Assembly (NCBI GenBank): GCA_947499255.1
Contig: CANMNF010000001.1
Span: forward strand, 124,001 to 188,000
Source of the DNA: an uncultured Sphingomonadaceae bacterium
Lineage (GTDB): Bacteria; Pseudomonadota; Alphaproteobacteria; Sphingomonadales; Sphingomonadaceae
Length of the DNA stretch: 64,000 nucleotides
Reading direction: 5' to 3'
Part shown: piece by piece, positions 1-9,549 of the stretch
Position numbering within the stretch: position 1 is the stretch's first letter
Layout: the number at the start of each line of letters is the position of its first letter
Program-made: the position numbers and the translations under genes
The notes under the pieces: generated by a model
What the model saw: only the letters and a program-made list of their open reading frames with translations
The model's database searches: none
What the model was told of the DNA's origin: nothing

Positions 1-58
1 AAGTCAGGTCAGCGACAAGTTTCTCCGGCGTTGGCTTTGTGTTCTGGATCGTAGCCAT
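1..58 (-). CDS. N-terminal fragment of an unidentified protein, cut by the window edge
   Basis: A minus-strand ATG at 58 opens a frame that stays open to base 1, giving 19 codons that begin MATIQNTKPTPEKLVADLT. A GGGGTAA stretch lies about 8 bases upstream and could act as a ribosome binding site. The stop of the cupin gene at 96 is only 37 bases away, so this could be the third gene of that minus-strand unit. The fragment is too short to assign a family. Confidence 0.35.
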   Translation of the reverse strand, partial: MATIQNTKPTPEKLVADLT

Positions 59-95
59 CGATACAATTACCCCATGGCTTGCGAAATACGAAAGG

Positions 96-980
96 TCAAG
101 ATTTTGGCAGAATTCGGCGGCATATACGCCAACCTAATGCCTTGGCACTGTTACGCGATGGCCACCTTCCGGGCGCGCGCGGGGATAGACCCATGCCGCG
201 CAGCAATCCGTTAAACGCACGCGCATCCGCTTCGGCATAGCTCCATTGGGAGCGCCATGTGATCGACAAAGAGACAGACGCCTGCGGCCCATTGCGCACA
301 AAATGCGGGGCCATTACCGGCACATATACAGCTTCACCAGATCCAAGCGCGATCCTCGCGCCTTGGTTTGCAAAATCGTCCTGCCACTTCAATTCACGCC
401 CGCCGCCGGTGTGATAGGTTTCATGTAGCTCATCAGGGGCAAATCGCGCATCGCCAGCGGGAAAGACGGTCACGTCCTTTGATCCGGCAAGCTGCAGCAA
501 AATGTTGTGCTCAGGATCAAAGTGATAGGGGGTAACAGCGTTGGGGCTGGAGATGAAAATATAGCCTTGCGGATGATGGATAGTGCCCGTGACCGCGCGA
601 ATTTCATCGCGCAATTCGGCAATCAAGCCGTGCAGCAGGGTCGCATAGGGGCTGTGTTGTTCAATATTTTTGAGAACCGCCCAGCTGTTTGACTGCGCGA
701 TATTGCGGATCGTCTGGCCGATGGGAATGCCAGTGCCTTCTGGCTTGCCGGGCACACCAATAGGCAAATCGCCGCGATTATATTCAATGCTGTGTTCTGG
801 CAGTGCCTCGGCCAATGCCGCAATCGCATCAAGTCCAAGCAGCGGGTGATCATCAATCCCGTGGCGCAGCTTGATCGGCGTTTCGGGATAGGCGGCGGCG
901 AAGCGGGCGCGCGTATGCTTGTCGAACACCGCGATCTCGCCAATGGGCACACCTTTAAGCCGTTCGCCGCCGCGCGTCAT
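96..980 (-). CDS. Cupin-like (JmjC/cupin_8) domain protein
   Basis: The 294-residue product has the metal-binding pattern of the cupin_8/JmjC oxygenase fold: an HxD pair at H153 and D155 (YHFDPEHN) and a distal histidine near H226 (APHFVRNG) that would complete a His-Asp-His iron site. Family members are Fe(II)/2-oxoglutarate hydroxylases or structural relatives; the substrate cannot be read from sequence. The ATG at 980 overlaps the stop of the upstream acetyltransferase-like gene by four bases (ATGA), so the two are probably translationally coupled and may act on the same molecule. No signal peptide is seen, so a cytoplasmic location is likely. The family call is fairly secure; the function is open. 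Confidence 0.8.
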   Translation of the reverse strand: MTRGGERLKGVPIGEIAVFDKHTRARFAAAYPETPIKLRHGIDDHPLLGLDAIAALAEALPEHSIEYNRGDLPIGVPGKPEGTGIPIGQTIRNIAQSNSWAVLKNIEQHSPYATLLHGLIAELRDEIRAVTGTIHHPQGYIFISSPNAVTPYHFDPEHNILLQLAGSKDVTVFPAGDARFAPDELHETYHTGGGRELKWQDDFANQGARIALGSGEAVYVPVMAPHFVRNGPQASVSLSITWRSQWSYAEADARAFNGLLRGMGLSPRAPGRWPSRNSAKALGWRICRRILPKS

Positions 981-2155
981 GCCAGCCCGTTTGGCAATGC
1001 GCCTGTCTCAATCCGGGCAAGCGCGGTGAAGGCGGCGCGGCGTATCGGACCGCCAAGCGCGATGGAATGGCGGGCAATTTTGCGCCTTTCGCGCCAGAGG
1101 TGATCGATCATCGGGTGGTCTTGTGCCGCGCAGCTATCGACCCAGTTAATGTCTTCGCGGTTGAGGATTGCGAGGTTTTCAACCTGCAACAGCATGCCGG
1201 GGGAAAAACGCGCATACTTTTCATCAAATGCGGTCTTGAAAGAATAGGCACCCGGCGCGCTGAGGAAGTTGGCGAGCATTGCAATGGGTTTGCCATCCAT
1301 GCGCATGGTGAGGCGTTCAAGCTTCCCGCGCCGTGCAGCGCCGCCCAAAGCATCGCTGAACATATCGCCAGTGCTGGTATCGCATGAAAGCGCAGAACCA
1401 GCTTCGCCTTTCCATCCGCTATTTTCCAGTTTGAGAAAGGCGTTTACCCAGTTTTGCACACCCAGCGCGCTTGTATCACGTTCAATTGTGACTGTGCCCA
1501 AGTCTTCCAGCCGTCGGTGTTGGCGGCGCAATTCCTTGCGCTTTTTGGTCGAGAGTGAGCTTTCCAGATAATCTTCAGGCGATTGCGCAGAGGCGAGCAG
1601 GGCGCGTTCTTCGCGCAGCACTGTTGTCGCTATACGATCTTGCGCGCCCAATTCCGCCACCAGTGCTTCATGCAGCGGGCCTTTGCCTGGCACATGTGCG
1701 AGATGGAAGAACAGCGCAATTGAACACGCCTTGTCGCTCCAACGCAGCAATTCGCGCCAGAACAACCGTTCAAAGCCGCGCGCCACCAATGGCTGACCCA
1801 AGAAGCAATTGGCATGTACCCAATTGCGCCAATGGGGGATCGGGCGGCCATAATATCCCGTTTCGCGCGCCACAGGCATCAAACCGGCAAACTGCCCATC
1901 CATTTCAAGGACAAGGAGTTTTACCTCGCCCATAGGATCGAACGCTGACAAAGATGGCAGCAGGAACCAGCTTTCATAATAGGGATTTGGCTCCACCGCC
2001 CATTGCGCCAGCGCATCCCAAGCAGCGATCTTGTCCTTGCGATCAAACTCACGCCATGACCGCGCCTTCACCCGAGCACGCGGCGCGCGCGATTGTGTAG
2101 CCGCCGTGGGCGCTGCCACATTGGGAAGCAGATCAAGAGAGAAGGCTTGAGACAA
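977..2155 (-). CDS. GNAT/FemAB-like acyltransferase
   Basis: The 392-residue protein resembles the CelD/BioF2-like acetyltransferase group (Acetyltransf_6), with a GNAT-type fold in the second half around a KKRKELRRQHRRL segment and a C-terminal sheet. Such proteins often sit in envelope or exopolysaccharide loci. No in-frame ATG exists before residue 75, so translation probably starts at the TTG at 2155; the ribosome binding site there is weak. The gene is coupled to the downstream cupin gene by a four-base overlap. The acyl donor and acceptor are unknown. Confidence 0.78.
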   Translation of the reverse strand: MSQAFSLDLLPNVAAPTAATQSRAPRARVKARSWREFDRKDKIAAWDALAQWAVEPNPYYESWFLLPSLSAFDPMGEVKLLVLEMDGQFAGLMPVARETGYYGRPIPHWRNWVHANCFLGQPLVARGFERLFWRELLRWSDKACSIALFFHLAHVPGKGPLHEALVAELGAQDRIATTVLREERALLASAQSPEDYLESSLSTKKRKELRRQHRRLEDLGTVTIERDTSALGVQNWVNAFLKLENSGWKGEAGSALSCDTSTGDMFSDALGGAARRGKLERLTMRMDGKPIAMLANFLSAPGAYSFKTAFDEKYARFSPGMLLQVENLAILNREDINWVDSCAAQDHPMIDHLWRERRKIARHSIALGGPIRRAAFTALARIETGALPNGLA

Positions 2156-2253
2156 GAGCGAGGGTTAACCTTTCAGTGTGCGGCGAATGCGAATTTGCAT
2201 CTTTGACACTAGGCCAAGCAGGCCAAGGAAGGCTTAAGCGGAAAGGTAAACGC

Positions 2254-2298
2254 AAATCCGCCCGGCAGCCTGTTTTTGCAGGCTACCGGGCGGATTTT
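2254..2298. terminator. Bidirectional intrinsic terminator after hppA
   Basis: A 19-base arm (2254-2272) and its near-perfect complement (2279-2297) enclose a six-base loop. The arm begins with AAA and the complement ends with TTTT, so it can terminate in both orientations. It lies 44 bases past the hppA stop on the minus strand. Confidence 0.85.
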
Positions 2299-2341
2299 GT
2301 CTTAATGGCCCCCTTAATAGAGCCAGTTTTTCATCGTCCGA

Positions 2342-4480
2342 TCAATGCGCTAATGCGGCGAGCAATAGCAGCGCCACGATATTGGTGATCTTGATCATCG
2401 GGTTCACGGCGGGGCCAGCGGTATCCTTGTAAGGATCGCCAACCGTGTCGCCTGTCACCGCAGCTTTATGCGCTTCTGAGCCTTTGCCGCCGTGATTGCC
2501 GTCTTCGATATATTTCTTCGCATTGTCCCATGCGCCGCCACCAGCGGTCATGGAAAGTGCGACGAACAAACCACCTACGATCACGCCCAGCAGCAATGCA
2601 CCAAGCGCGGCAAAACCGCTGGCCGGGCCTGCAATCCAGGAGATTACGAAGAACACCACAATCGGTGCAAGCACTGGCAGTAGTGAAGGCACGATCATTT
2701 CCTTGATCGCGGCCTTGGTCACCAGATCCACGGTCCGTGCGTAATCGGGCTTTTCGGAATAATCCATGATGCCCGGCTTTTCACGGAACTGTTCGCGAAC
2801 GTCTTTTACAACATCGCCAGCAGCGCGGCCCACAGCCGTCATCCCCATTGCTCCAAAGAGGTAGGGCAGCAATGCGCCAAGCAGCAATCCAACGATGACA
2901 TACGGGTTCTCAAGGCTGAAATCGACAGCCGCGCGGCCATCAACAACATCCAGCCCCAGCTTATTGGCAAAAGCATTGAGATCGGCGGTATAGGCAGAGA
3001 ACAACACCAGAGCAGCAAGCCCGGCTGAACCAATGGCATACCCCTTGGTCACAGCTTTGGTGGTGTTGCCCACAGCATCAAGCAGATCGGTCTTTTCACG
3101 GACGCTATCGTCAAGACCTGCCATTTCAGCGATGCCGCCTGCATTGTCTGTCACCGGACCATAGGCATCCAGCGCCACAACCATGCCAGCAAGCGCCAGC
3201 ATCGCGGTTGCACCATAAGCCAGGCCGATAAGGCCAGCCAGCTGATACGCGCCAACAATTGCAGCAATAATCGCAATCGTAGGCAGAGCCGTTGATTCCA
3301 GACTAATCGCAAGGCCTTGGATCACATTGGTGCCGTGGCCCGTTTCCGATGCTTTGGCGATGGATTGCACAGGGCGGAAATTGGTGCCTGTGTAATATTC
3401 GGTAATCCAGATGATGATGCCGGTCAGCACAAGGCCGATCAGCGCACAATAGAACAGATCAAGGCCAGTAAATTCGACCATCCCGGTACCCGGGTTGAGC
3501 ACGGTGTTCATATCCGTGCCCGCTGTGCCAAGCGCATATTGCATCACGATGTAGATCAGCGGGATGGATGCGATGGCGGTAACAAGGAAGCCTTTATACA
3601 TCGCGCCCATCACATTCTTGCCGCCACCAAGGCGCACGAAATATGTGCCGATGATGCTGGTCACGATGCAAGCACCGCCGATCAGCAATGGCATCGCCAT
3701 CATCGGCATCAACAATGCGCCAAGCGAGGTGAGCAGCAGCGCGGTTAGCACCATCGTTGCGCCCACGGTCACCACATATGTCTCAAACAAATCGGCGGCC
3801 ATGCCAGCACAATCGCCAACATTGTCACCCACATTATCCGCGATCACAGCAGGGTTGCGTGGATCATCTTCAGGGATGCCAGCTTCTACCTTGCCTACAA
3901 GGTCAGCGCCAACATCCGCCGCTTTGGTGAAAATACCGCCGCCAAGCCGGGCAAAGATCGAAATCAGCGATGCCCCAAAAGCGAGGCCGACAAGGCCATC
4001 GATCACGGTGCGGCTGTTGGGTTCAAAACCCATGCCGGTGGTCAGCACATAGAAGAAGACAGCGATAGCCAGCAAAGCAAGGCCGGCGACCAACATGCCT
4101 GTAATTGCGCCAGCGCGGAAAGCGAGGGTGAGGCCTTGTTGCAGGCCCTTTTCTGCCGCCGCTGCGGTGCGCACATTGGACTTCACCGAGATATTCATCC
4201 CGATATAGCCCGCAACGCCTGAAAGCACTGCGCCGATTACAAAGCCGACTGCCGGGATAAGCCCCAGAAACACACCAACCAGTATGGCAACGACCACGCC
4301 AACAACGCTGATCGTAGCATATTGGCGGTTCAGATAGGCTTTTGCACCTTCCTGAATAGCGCCAGCGATTTCTTGCATTTTTTCATTGCCAGCATCGGCG
4401 CCGAGCACCTGTTTGCTGGTGATGATGCCATATACAATGGCGAGCAATCCCAAAATGATTGCGATGACCACAAGGTCCAT
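2342..4480 (-). CDS. hppA: H+-translocating membrane pyrophosphatase, K+-independent type
   Basis: This 712-residue polytopic inner-membrane protein hydrolyses pyrophosphate and pumps protons. The catalytic loop [11 protein letters not shown] is at about 189-199, followed by the Asp-rich [18 protein letters not shown] segment. In the conserved [10 protein letters not shown] stretch (471-480), Lys475 and Thr478 occupy the two positions that mark potassium-independent proton pumps; potassium-dependent enzymes have Ala and Gly there. The ATG at 4480 follows a good AAGGGGG/GAAAGG ribosome binding region. The gene stands alone between a hairpin at 4514-4531 and the terminator at 2254-2298. The call is very secure; ion specificity rests on the two signature residues. 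Confidence 0.97.
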   Translation of the reverse strand: MDLVVIAIILGLLAIVYGIITSKQVLGADAGNEKMQEIAGAIQEGAKAYLNRQYATISVVGVVVAILVGVFLGLIPAVGFVIGAVLSGVAGYIGMNISVKSNVRTAAAAEKGLQQGLTLAFRAGAITGMLVAGLALLAIAVFFYVLTTGMGFEPNSRTVIDGLVGLAFGASLISIFARLGGGIFTKAADVGADLVGKVEAGIPEDDPRNPAVIADNVGDNVGDCAGMAADLFETYVVTVGATMVLTALLLTSLGALLMPMMAMPLLIGGACIVTSIIGTYFVRLGGGKNVMGAMYKGFLVTAIASIPLIYIVMQYALGTAGTDMNTVLNPGTGMVEFTGLDLFYCALIGLVLTGIIIWITEYYTGTNFRPVQSIAKASETGHGTNVIQGLAISLESTALPTIAIIAAIVGAYQLAGLIGLAYGATAMLALAGMVVALDAYGPVTDNAGGIAEMAGLDDSVREKTDLLDAVGNTTKAVTKGYAIGSAGLAALVLFSAYTADLNAFANKLGLDVVDGRAAVDFSLENPYVIVGLLLGALLPYLFGAMGMTAVGRAAGDVVKDVREQFREKPGIMDYSEKPDYARTVDLVTKAAIKEMIVPSLLPVLAPIVVFFVISWIAGPASGFAALGALLLGVIVGGLFVALSMTAGGGAWDNAKKYIEDGNHGGKGSEAHKAAVTGDTVGDPYKDTAGPAVNPMIKITNIVALLLLAALAH

Positions 4481-4504
4481 GACCTTTCGTCCCCCTTCTC
4501 TCCA

Positions 4505-4531
4505 AATAAAACGACCCGATTTTTATCGGGT
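4505..4531 (-). terminator. Hairpin with T-rich tail between thiL and hppA
   Basis: Read on the minus strand, a perfect 7-bp stem (ACCCGAT/ATCGGGT, loop of four) is followed by CGTTTTATTT. It lies 84 bases past the thiL stop and only 34 bases before the hppA start. It can end the hisG-thiL operon, or act as an attenuator in the hppA leader. Confidence 0.7.
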
Positions 4532-4615
4532 TCGCTAGGGGATTTGGGCTAATTGGTCCGCCATCCATACGCAAGGGGCAATGGAGGGTTTTGGACCGGA
4601 ATGCGCGACAGGCGG

Positions 4616-5485
4616 TTATTTGTGCGAATAGCCAAGACCGCTGGCATTGCTCAAAGCTTCGCCATCCAGGAAGAGCGGAGCGAAACCGCGCGGCTCAACT
4701 TTTCCGATATAGGAAGCGGGGCAGGGCGGCTTTACGCCTTGTGGCAGAGTGAAGAGCAGTTCGTAATCATCGCCCCATGTCAGGCAATCCATCGCGCGGG
4801 CCGGGACGGCGACGGGGGCTTGGGCGCTTTCAATCGCGATGCTGACATTGCTCGCCTGCGCCATACGAAAAGCATCGAGCAGCAACCCGTCTGACACATC
4901 CATCATTGCGCCTGCAACGGGGGCCAGCGCCTGCCCCTCTGCAAGCCGCGCAAGAGGCCTGCGATATGCGGTGCTGTCTGCCTGTGTGCTATCACGCAAG
5001 GCTTCAAACCCCAACATCGCCGCGCCCAGCGTGCCGGTGACCCAAAGGTTTTCACCGATTTGCGCATCTTTGCGTGATGGAACAGGTGCATGCACAGCGC
5101 GGCCAATGGCAGTGAGGCCGTGGGCCTTGGGGCCATCGCCCGCCACGGTATCGCCGCCCAGCAGTGGCACCCCATAATGGCCCAAAACTTCGCCAAGCCC
5201 GTCCACAAACCCGCGATCATCGCGTCCCAGCATATGGCCGATCAACACCCCCACAGGCTGCGCACCTTTGGCGGCAAGATCAGAAAGGTTCGTCGCGACC
5301 AGCTTCCACGCCACATCGGCCATATCGGAATCGGGCAGATAATGCCGCCCTTCGACAAGCATATCGTGCGTGAGGATCAGCGTTTCGGAGCCAACTTCCA
5401 GAACCGCGCAATCATCGGCCAGCTCGCGCGCACCGGGATGGAGTGGGAGCGCACGCAAGGCAGTGATGAAATCAGCTTCGTTCAC
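4616..5485 (-). CDS. thiL: Thiamine-monophosphate kinase
   Basis: The 289-residue protein belongs to the PurM/ThiL ATP-binding family and phosphorylates thiamine monophosphate to thiamine diphosphate. The N-terminal DDCAVLEVGSETLILTHDML segment is the substrate and metal-binding start of ThiL, MLGRDDRGF lies mid-protein, and DVSDGLLLDAFRMA is the second conserved Asp-rich motif. The start is a GTG at 5485. It lies 23 bases after nusB in the run hisG-hisD-nusB-thiL; nusB-thiL adjacency is common in proteobacteria. The length is slightly short of the usual 310-330, but no motif appears to be missing. Confidence 0.93.
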   Translation of the reverse strand: MNEADFITALRALPLHPGARELADDCAVLEVGSETLILTHDMLVEGRHYLPDSDMADVAWKLVATNLSDLAAKGAQPVGVLIGHMLGRDDRGFVDGLGEVLGHYGVPLLGGDTVAGDGPKAHGLTAIGRAVHAPVPSRKDAQIGENLWVTGTLGAAMLGFEALRDSTQADSTAYRRPLARLAEGQALAPVAGAMMDVSDGLLLDAFRMAQASNVSIAIESAQAPVAVPARAMDCLTWGDDYELLFTLPQGVKPPCPASYIGKVEPRGFAPLFLDGEALSNASGLGYSHK

Positions 5486-5508
5486 GCGGCCTTGTTACCT
5501 TGCTTGAT

Positions 5509-5973
5509 TTAGCTGCGCACCTGTTTGCTCACAGCATCGAGAACGCCATTTACAAACTTGGCTTCGCGATCATCGAAGAAGGCTTTGGCCACATCGACAT
5601 ATTCGCTGATTGCAGCACCTGTTGGCACATCGGCCCGGGCCAGCAATTCATACGCGCCGCAGCGCAGGATTTGCAGCATGGTCTTGTCCAGCCGCGTCGT
5701 CGTCCAACCATCGGCCAGTTTTGACGTGATCAGCGCGTCAATCTCTTCATCACGTGCGACCGCGCCGCTTACCACATCATCGAAAAATTCGACTTCCGCA
5801 TCGGCCATTTCGGCATGATCGATCATCTCGGCAAAACGATGCTGGTGGAATTCATCGAGCAGCTTGTTGAGCGCGGTTTTTTCCATATGCCGCTGATACA
5901 GCGCCTGCACAGCGGCAAGCCGCGCGACAGAACGGGCCGTCGATCTGGGGGTAGAGCGGGCAGAGGTGTTCAT
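5509..5973 (-). CDS. nusB: Transcription antitermination factor NusB
   Basis: The 154-residue all-helical protein carries the NusB signature (ARLAAVQALYQ near residue 20 and LLARADVPTGAAISEYVDVAKAF near the C-terminus). With NusE it binds boxA RNA and supports antitermination of rRNA transcription. A Ser/Arg/Thr-rich N-terminus of about 15 residues precedes the fold. The ATG at 5973 overlaps the hisD stop by four bases, so translation is probably coupled to histidine biosynthesis genes. The family assignment is secure. Confidence 0.95.
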   Translation of the reverse strand: MNTSARSTPRSTARSVARLAAVQALYQRHMEKTALNKLLDEFHQHRFAEMIDHAEMADAEVEFFDDVVSGAVARDEEIDALITSKLADGWTTTRLDKTMLQILRCGAYELLARADVPTGAAISEYVDVAKAFFDDREAKFVNGVLDAVSKQVRS

Positions 5974-7265
5974 TTCAGGCGTACTTTCACGCTGGCCGCA
6001 TGAGCGGGAAGGCCTTCGATATCGGCCAGAGCGGCAGCAGCTGGACCAATGGCGGCAAGCGATTGTTCGTCACAGGAAATAAAGCTGGTGCGTTTCATGA
6101 AATCGAGCACTGAAAGCCCGCTGGCAAATCGGGCGCGGCGCCCGGTGGGCAGCACGTGGTTAGGCCCGGCAACGTAATCACCAACCGCTTCGGGTGTGTG
6201 ACGACCAAGAAAAACGCTTCCGGCATGATCGATTCTGGCAAACATCGCATCAGGATCGTCCACAGCCAGTTCGACATGTTCCGCGGCAAGGCGATTGGCG
6301 AGGGCAGGGGCTTCTGCCAACAGATCATCGACCACGATGATAACACCATGCTCGTCCCAGCTTGTCTTGGCGGTTTCACGCGTTTCTAACTGTGTAAGCG
6401 CGACATCGATTGCATCCCTTACCGTATTGGCAAAGCCGCTATCATCGGTGATCAAAATGCTTTGTGAGCTGGGATCATGTTCGGCTTGGCTTAGCAAATC
6501 AGCAGCAATCCAATCCGGATCGTTCTTACCATCTGCGATCACCAATATCTCGCTTGGTCCAGCCACCATATCGATGCCGACCACGCCATAAAGCTGTCGC
6601 TTGGCCTCTGCAACATAGGCATTGCCGGGGCCGGTGATTACATCAACAGGCGCGATACGATCTGTGCCATAAGCAAGCGCTGCGATCGCTTGTGCGCCGC
6701 CAACGCGCCAAATCTTATCGATCCCGCAAAGATGGGCGGCGGCCAGCACCAGTTCGTTCAGCTCGCCGCGCGGTGTCGGTGTGGTCACGACAAGGCGTTT
6801 CACCCCGGCAACTTGTGCAGGGATCGCATTCATCAGCAATGTCGAAGGATAGGCCGCTCTGCCACCCGGCACATACATACCAGCGGCCTCCACCGCGTTC
6901 CACCGCGCGCCAAGGCGCACACCGGCATCATCTGTATAATCGCGATTTTCGGGCAATTGCGCTTCATGATAGGTACGAATGCGATCCGCTGCGAGATTAA
7001 GCGCTTTCTTCGCATCGTCAGCCAAGAAATCGTAAGCAACTTTGCATTGTTCGGCGCTGATCAACCAGCTGCCCAGATCTGCGGTGAGCGGATGCTTGTC
7101 AAAGCGCATCGTATAATTGCCCAAAGCCATATCGCCTTGTTGCCGCACATCATTGATGATGTCGCGCACGGCAAGTTCGACACCGGCATCGCTTTCACGC
7201 CGGTCTTCGACGATCCGGGTAAAGCGGGCGGCAAAGTCTTTTTCAGAGGATGCGAGGCGCTGCAT
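5970..7265 (-). CDS. hisD: Histidinol dehydrogenase
   Basis: The 431-residue protein matches HisD along its whole length. It catalyses the last two oxidations from histidinol to histidine with NAD+ and zinc. Recognisable segments are VPGGRAAYPSTLLMNAIPA, VGGAQAIAALAYGT, ITGPGNAYVAEAKR, DMVAGPSEILVIAD and the zinc-site region SQAEHDPSSQ; the C-terminal GPNHVLPTGRRARF is also typical. Its ATG at 7265 shares one base with the hisG TAA stop. It lies in the hisG-hisD-nusB-thiL operon. Confidence 0.97.
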   Translation of the reverse strand: MQRLASSEKDFAARFTRIVEDRRESDAGVELAVRDIINDVRQQGDMALGNYTMRFDKHPLTADLGSWLISAEQCKVAYDFLADDAKKALNLAADRIRTYHEAQLPENRDYTDDAGVRLGARWNAVEAAGMYVPGGRAAYPSTLLMNAIPAQVAGVKRLVVTTPTPRGELNELVLAAAHLCGIDKIWRVGGAQAIAALAYGTDRIAPVDVITGPGNAYVAEAKRQLYGVVGIDMVAGPSEILVIADGKNDPDWIAADLLSQAEHDPSSQSILITDDSGFANTVRDAIDVALTQLETRETAKTSWDEHGVIIVVDDLLAEAPALANRLAAEHVELAVDDPDAMFARIDHAGSVFLGRHTPEAVGDYVAGPNHVLPTGRRARFASGLSVLDFMKRTSFISCDEQSLAAIGPAAAALADIEGLPAHAASVKVRLK

Positions 7266-7933
7266 TATGCCGCTTTCTTATCAATCATGGCGCGAAATTG
7301 CTCCACCAAAGCCGCCACACGCGGATCGGTTTTCAAAGCCGCACGGTTGACGATCAGGCGCGCGCTGATCTGCATGATCACGTGCGTTTCCACCAGACCG
7401 TTGGATTTCAGCGTTTGGCCAGACGATACCAGATCCACAATCCGCCCCGAAAGGCCAAGCGAGGGGGCAAGCTCCATTGCCCCGTTCAGCTTGATACATT
7501 CGGCCTGAATGCCCTGCTTTTCAAAAAAGCGGCTGGTGAGGTTGGGATATTTGGTGGCGACACGCAAATGGCTGGCATTGCCCACCTTGTGGTCTTGCGA
7601 TTGCGCGGGTTCAGCCACCGATAGACGGCAATGTCCGATATCCAGATCAATCGGCGCATATAGCTCTGAATAGCCGAACTCTTCGATCACATCAGAGCCC
7701 ACAATTCCCACTTGCGCCGCGCCAAAAGCAACGAAAGTGGCGACATCAAAGGCGCGAACGCGTATAATCTGCGAAGCGCCATCTTCGCTTGCAAAACTTA
7801 ACGAGCGATCCTTCTTATCGTGGAAAGCGGCTTCGGGTACCACGCCGGCACGCGCCATCAAAGGCAGCGCCTCATCAAGGATGCGACCCTTGGGCACTGC
7901 GAAAGTCAACGGAGAGGAAGCTTCTTTATTCAT
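7265..7933 (-). CDS. hisG: ATP phosphoribosyltransferase, short form
   Basis: The 222-residue catalytic subunit starts histidine synthesis from ATP and [20 protein letters not shown] at the start and the PRPP loop region [14 protein letters not shown] are present. The start is placed at 7933 because residues from there match the family, and an upstream in-frame extension has no HisG features. At this size it is the HisG-S form, which lacks the regulatory C-terminal domain and normally needs HisZ; no hisZ is seen in the window. It heads the four-gene minus-strand operon. Only 42 bases separate it from the divergent DUF2332 gene, so any promoters there overlap. Confidence 0.95.
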   Translation of the reverse strand: MNKEASSPLTFAVPKGRILDEALPLMARAGVVPEAAFHDKKDRSLSFASEDGASQIIRVRAFDVATFVAFGAAQVGIVGSDVIEEFGYSELYAPIDLDIGHCRLSVAEPAQSQDHKVGNASHLRVATKYPNLTSRFFEKQGIQAECIKLNGAMELAPSLGLSGRIVDLVSSGQTLKSNGLVETHVIMQISARLIVNRAALKTDPRVAALVEQFRAMIDKKAA

Positions 7934-7975
7934 CGGCGCGCGATGTAGGGCGGGCAGACAAAAAGGGCAATGCGT

Positions 7976-9052
7976 ATGGGCGATGGCACAAACAAAAACC
8001 GCGATGTGATGGACACCGCAGACGTGGCCGAGGCTATTGCGTGGCAGGCCCAGCATTGCGAAACATCTGGCGCGCCAATCACCGCACGCATGGTTCGCGC
8101 GCAGCTGGCCTTGATCAAAACTGGCACAGCGACCGGGCGGCGCATGGCCAATTGGCAGGGGTTAAGCTTGCAAGATGCGATGCCGCTGCGTGTCGCAGGG
8201 GCCTTGCATTATCTGCATATCTCAGGCGCTGAGGAACGGCTTGCGCCGATCTATGGCGGTTTGGTGAGCGATCAGGATGCGATTGATGGTTTGGTGGTCG
8301 AAGCCGCCCAGCGTTCCGATCACATCCTGCTGCCATGGCTCGACAGGCCGCCGCAAACCAATGAAGCAGGGCGATCTGCGCTGATCATGGCGGGATTGGC
8401 GGTGTTGGCTGAGCCATTGGGGCCGCGTTTCGACCTGTTTGAAATCGGAGCGAGTGCCGGGATCAACACGATGATGGGCCGCTACCACTTTGATCTGGGC
8501 GGCACGGTATTCGGCCCGCCAACATCGCCCATCCATATCGCACCGGAATGGCGCGGGGATGCGCCGCCTGCTGCTTTGGTGGAGATTACAGGCGCGAAGG
8601 GGTGCGATGTGGCGCCTGTTGACCTAACCGATGCAGATGCAGCGCAGCGGCTGAAATCCTATGTCTGGCCCGATGCTGTGGCCCGCATGGCCCGCGTTGA
8701 AGCCGCCATTGCTTTGGCGAAGGCGCAAAAGCCTGATCTGGCGCACATGGATGCAGGCGCATTCGTTGCGCAATGTTTGGCCCAGCCGCAAGCCGAAGGC
8801 ACCACGCGCGCGCTGTTCCACACGATCATGTGGCAATATATGCCGCAAGAAACGCAAACCGCGATCACTGCTGCAATGGAGCAGGCGGGCGCGCGAGCGA
8901 CACTGCAAAAACCGCTCGCATGGATCAAGTTTGAGCCTCAGCGCGGCACATTCGATTGCGAATTGTCAGTGCGCTATTGGCCGGGTGCACACGATTGGCG
9001 CAAGCTCGCCACCGCGCATCCGCACGGGGCATGGGTGGATTGGGGCGGTTAA
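7976..9052 (+). CDS. DUF2332 family protein
   Basis: The 358-residue protein matches DUF2332, a family with no established function. Characteristic segments are [38 protein letters not shown] (resembling an SAM-binding loop, but unproven) and the C-terminal [11 protein letters not shown] chose ATG 7976 because AAAAGGG ends 8 bases before it; ATG 7970 is too close to that site and ATG 8009 lacks one. It is transcribed divergently from hisG and ends in a TTAA shared with the convergent FKBP gene. Confidence 0.82.
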   Translation: MGDGTNKNRDVMDTADVAEAIAWQAQHCETSGAPITARMVRAQLALIKTGTATGRRMANWQGLSLQDAMPLRVAGALHYLHISGAEERLAPIYGGLVSDQDAIDGLVVEAAQRSDHILLPWLDRPPQTNEAGRSALIMAGLAVLAEPLGPRFDLFEIGASAGINTMMGRYHFDLGGTVFGPPTSPIHIAPEWRGDAPPAALVEITGAKGCDVAPVDLTDADAAQRLKSYVWPDAVARMARVEAAIALAKAQKPDLAHMDAGAFVAQCLAQPQAEGTTRALFHTIMWQYMPQETQTAITAAMEQAGARATLQKPLAWIKFEPQRGTFDCELSVRYWPGAHDWRKLATAHPHGAWVDWGG

Positions 9053-9549
9053 CGCGCGTTCGGGATCACATCGAGCAAGCTTACCGTGAAAAACAGCGTC
9101 GCGCCGCCGGGGATCGGTCCGCCACCGCGCATCCCGTAACCCATTTCCATCGGCACAACCAATTCCACCGTATCGCCAACGCCCATGTAAGGAATGCCAA
9201 TCTGCCATGCGCGGATAAGCCGGTTGAGCGGGAATGTGGCCGGATCGCGCCCTTCGCTGGTGTCAAACACGGTGCCATCGGCCAGACGCCCGGTGTAATG
9301 CACCGTCACCTGATCGCGCAGCTTGGGGGCAGACCCCGTGCCATCGCCCGCAATCCGCCGCCACTTTACGCCGCCTTCCAAAGTGGTCCAGCCATCTGCT
9401 GCGACAGGTGCGTGAAGCGCCGCTTGCTGCTGATTGGCCCAAGCGACTGATCCGGGGCCGCTTTCCGGCAAATCCTGCGCATTGGCAGGCACGGCAAGGG
9501 TGAGGGTGGCAAGGGTGAGGGCGGCAAAGGCAGACAGGATTAGGCGCAT
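9049..9549 (-). CDS. Secreted FKBP-type peptidyl-prolyl cis-trans isomerase
   Basis: The 166-residue protein has a signal peptide (MRLILSAFAALTLATLTLA, cleavage probably after VPANA) and one FKBP domain from about residue 60 to the end (VTVHYTGRLADGTVFDTS, GYGMRGGGPIPGGATLFF). It should act as a periplasmic prolyl isomerase or chaperone. The ATG at 9549 overlaps the pirin TGA by one base, so the two are coupled. Its stop shares TTAA with the convergent DUF2332 gene. Confidence 0.92.
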   Translation of the reverse strand: MRLILSAFAALTLATLTLAVPANAQDLPESGPGSVAWANQQQAALHAPVAADGWTTLEGGVKWRRIAGDGTGSAPKLRDQVTVHYTGRLADGTVFDTSEGRDPATFPLNRLIRAWQIGIPYMGVGDTVELVVPMEMGYGMRGGGPIPGGATLFFTVSLLDVIPNAR

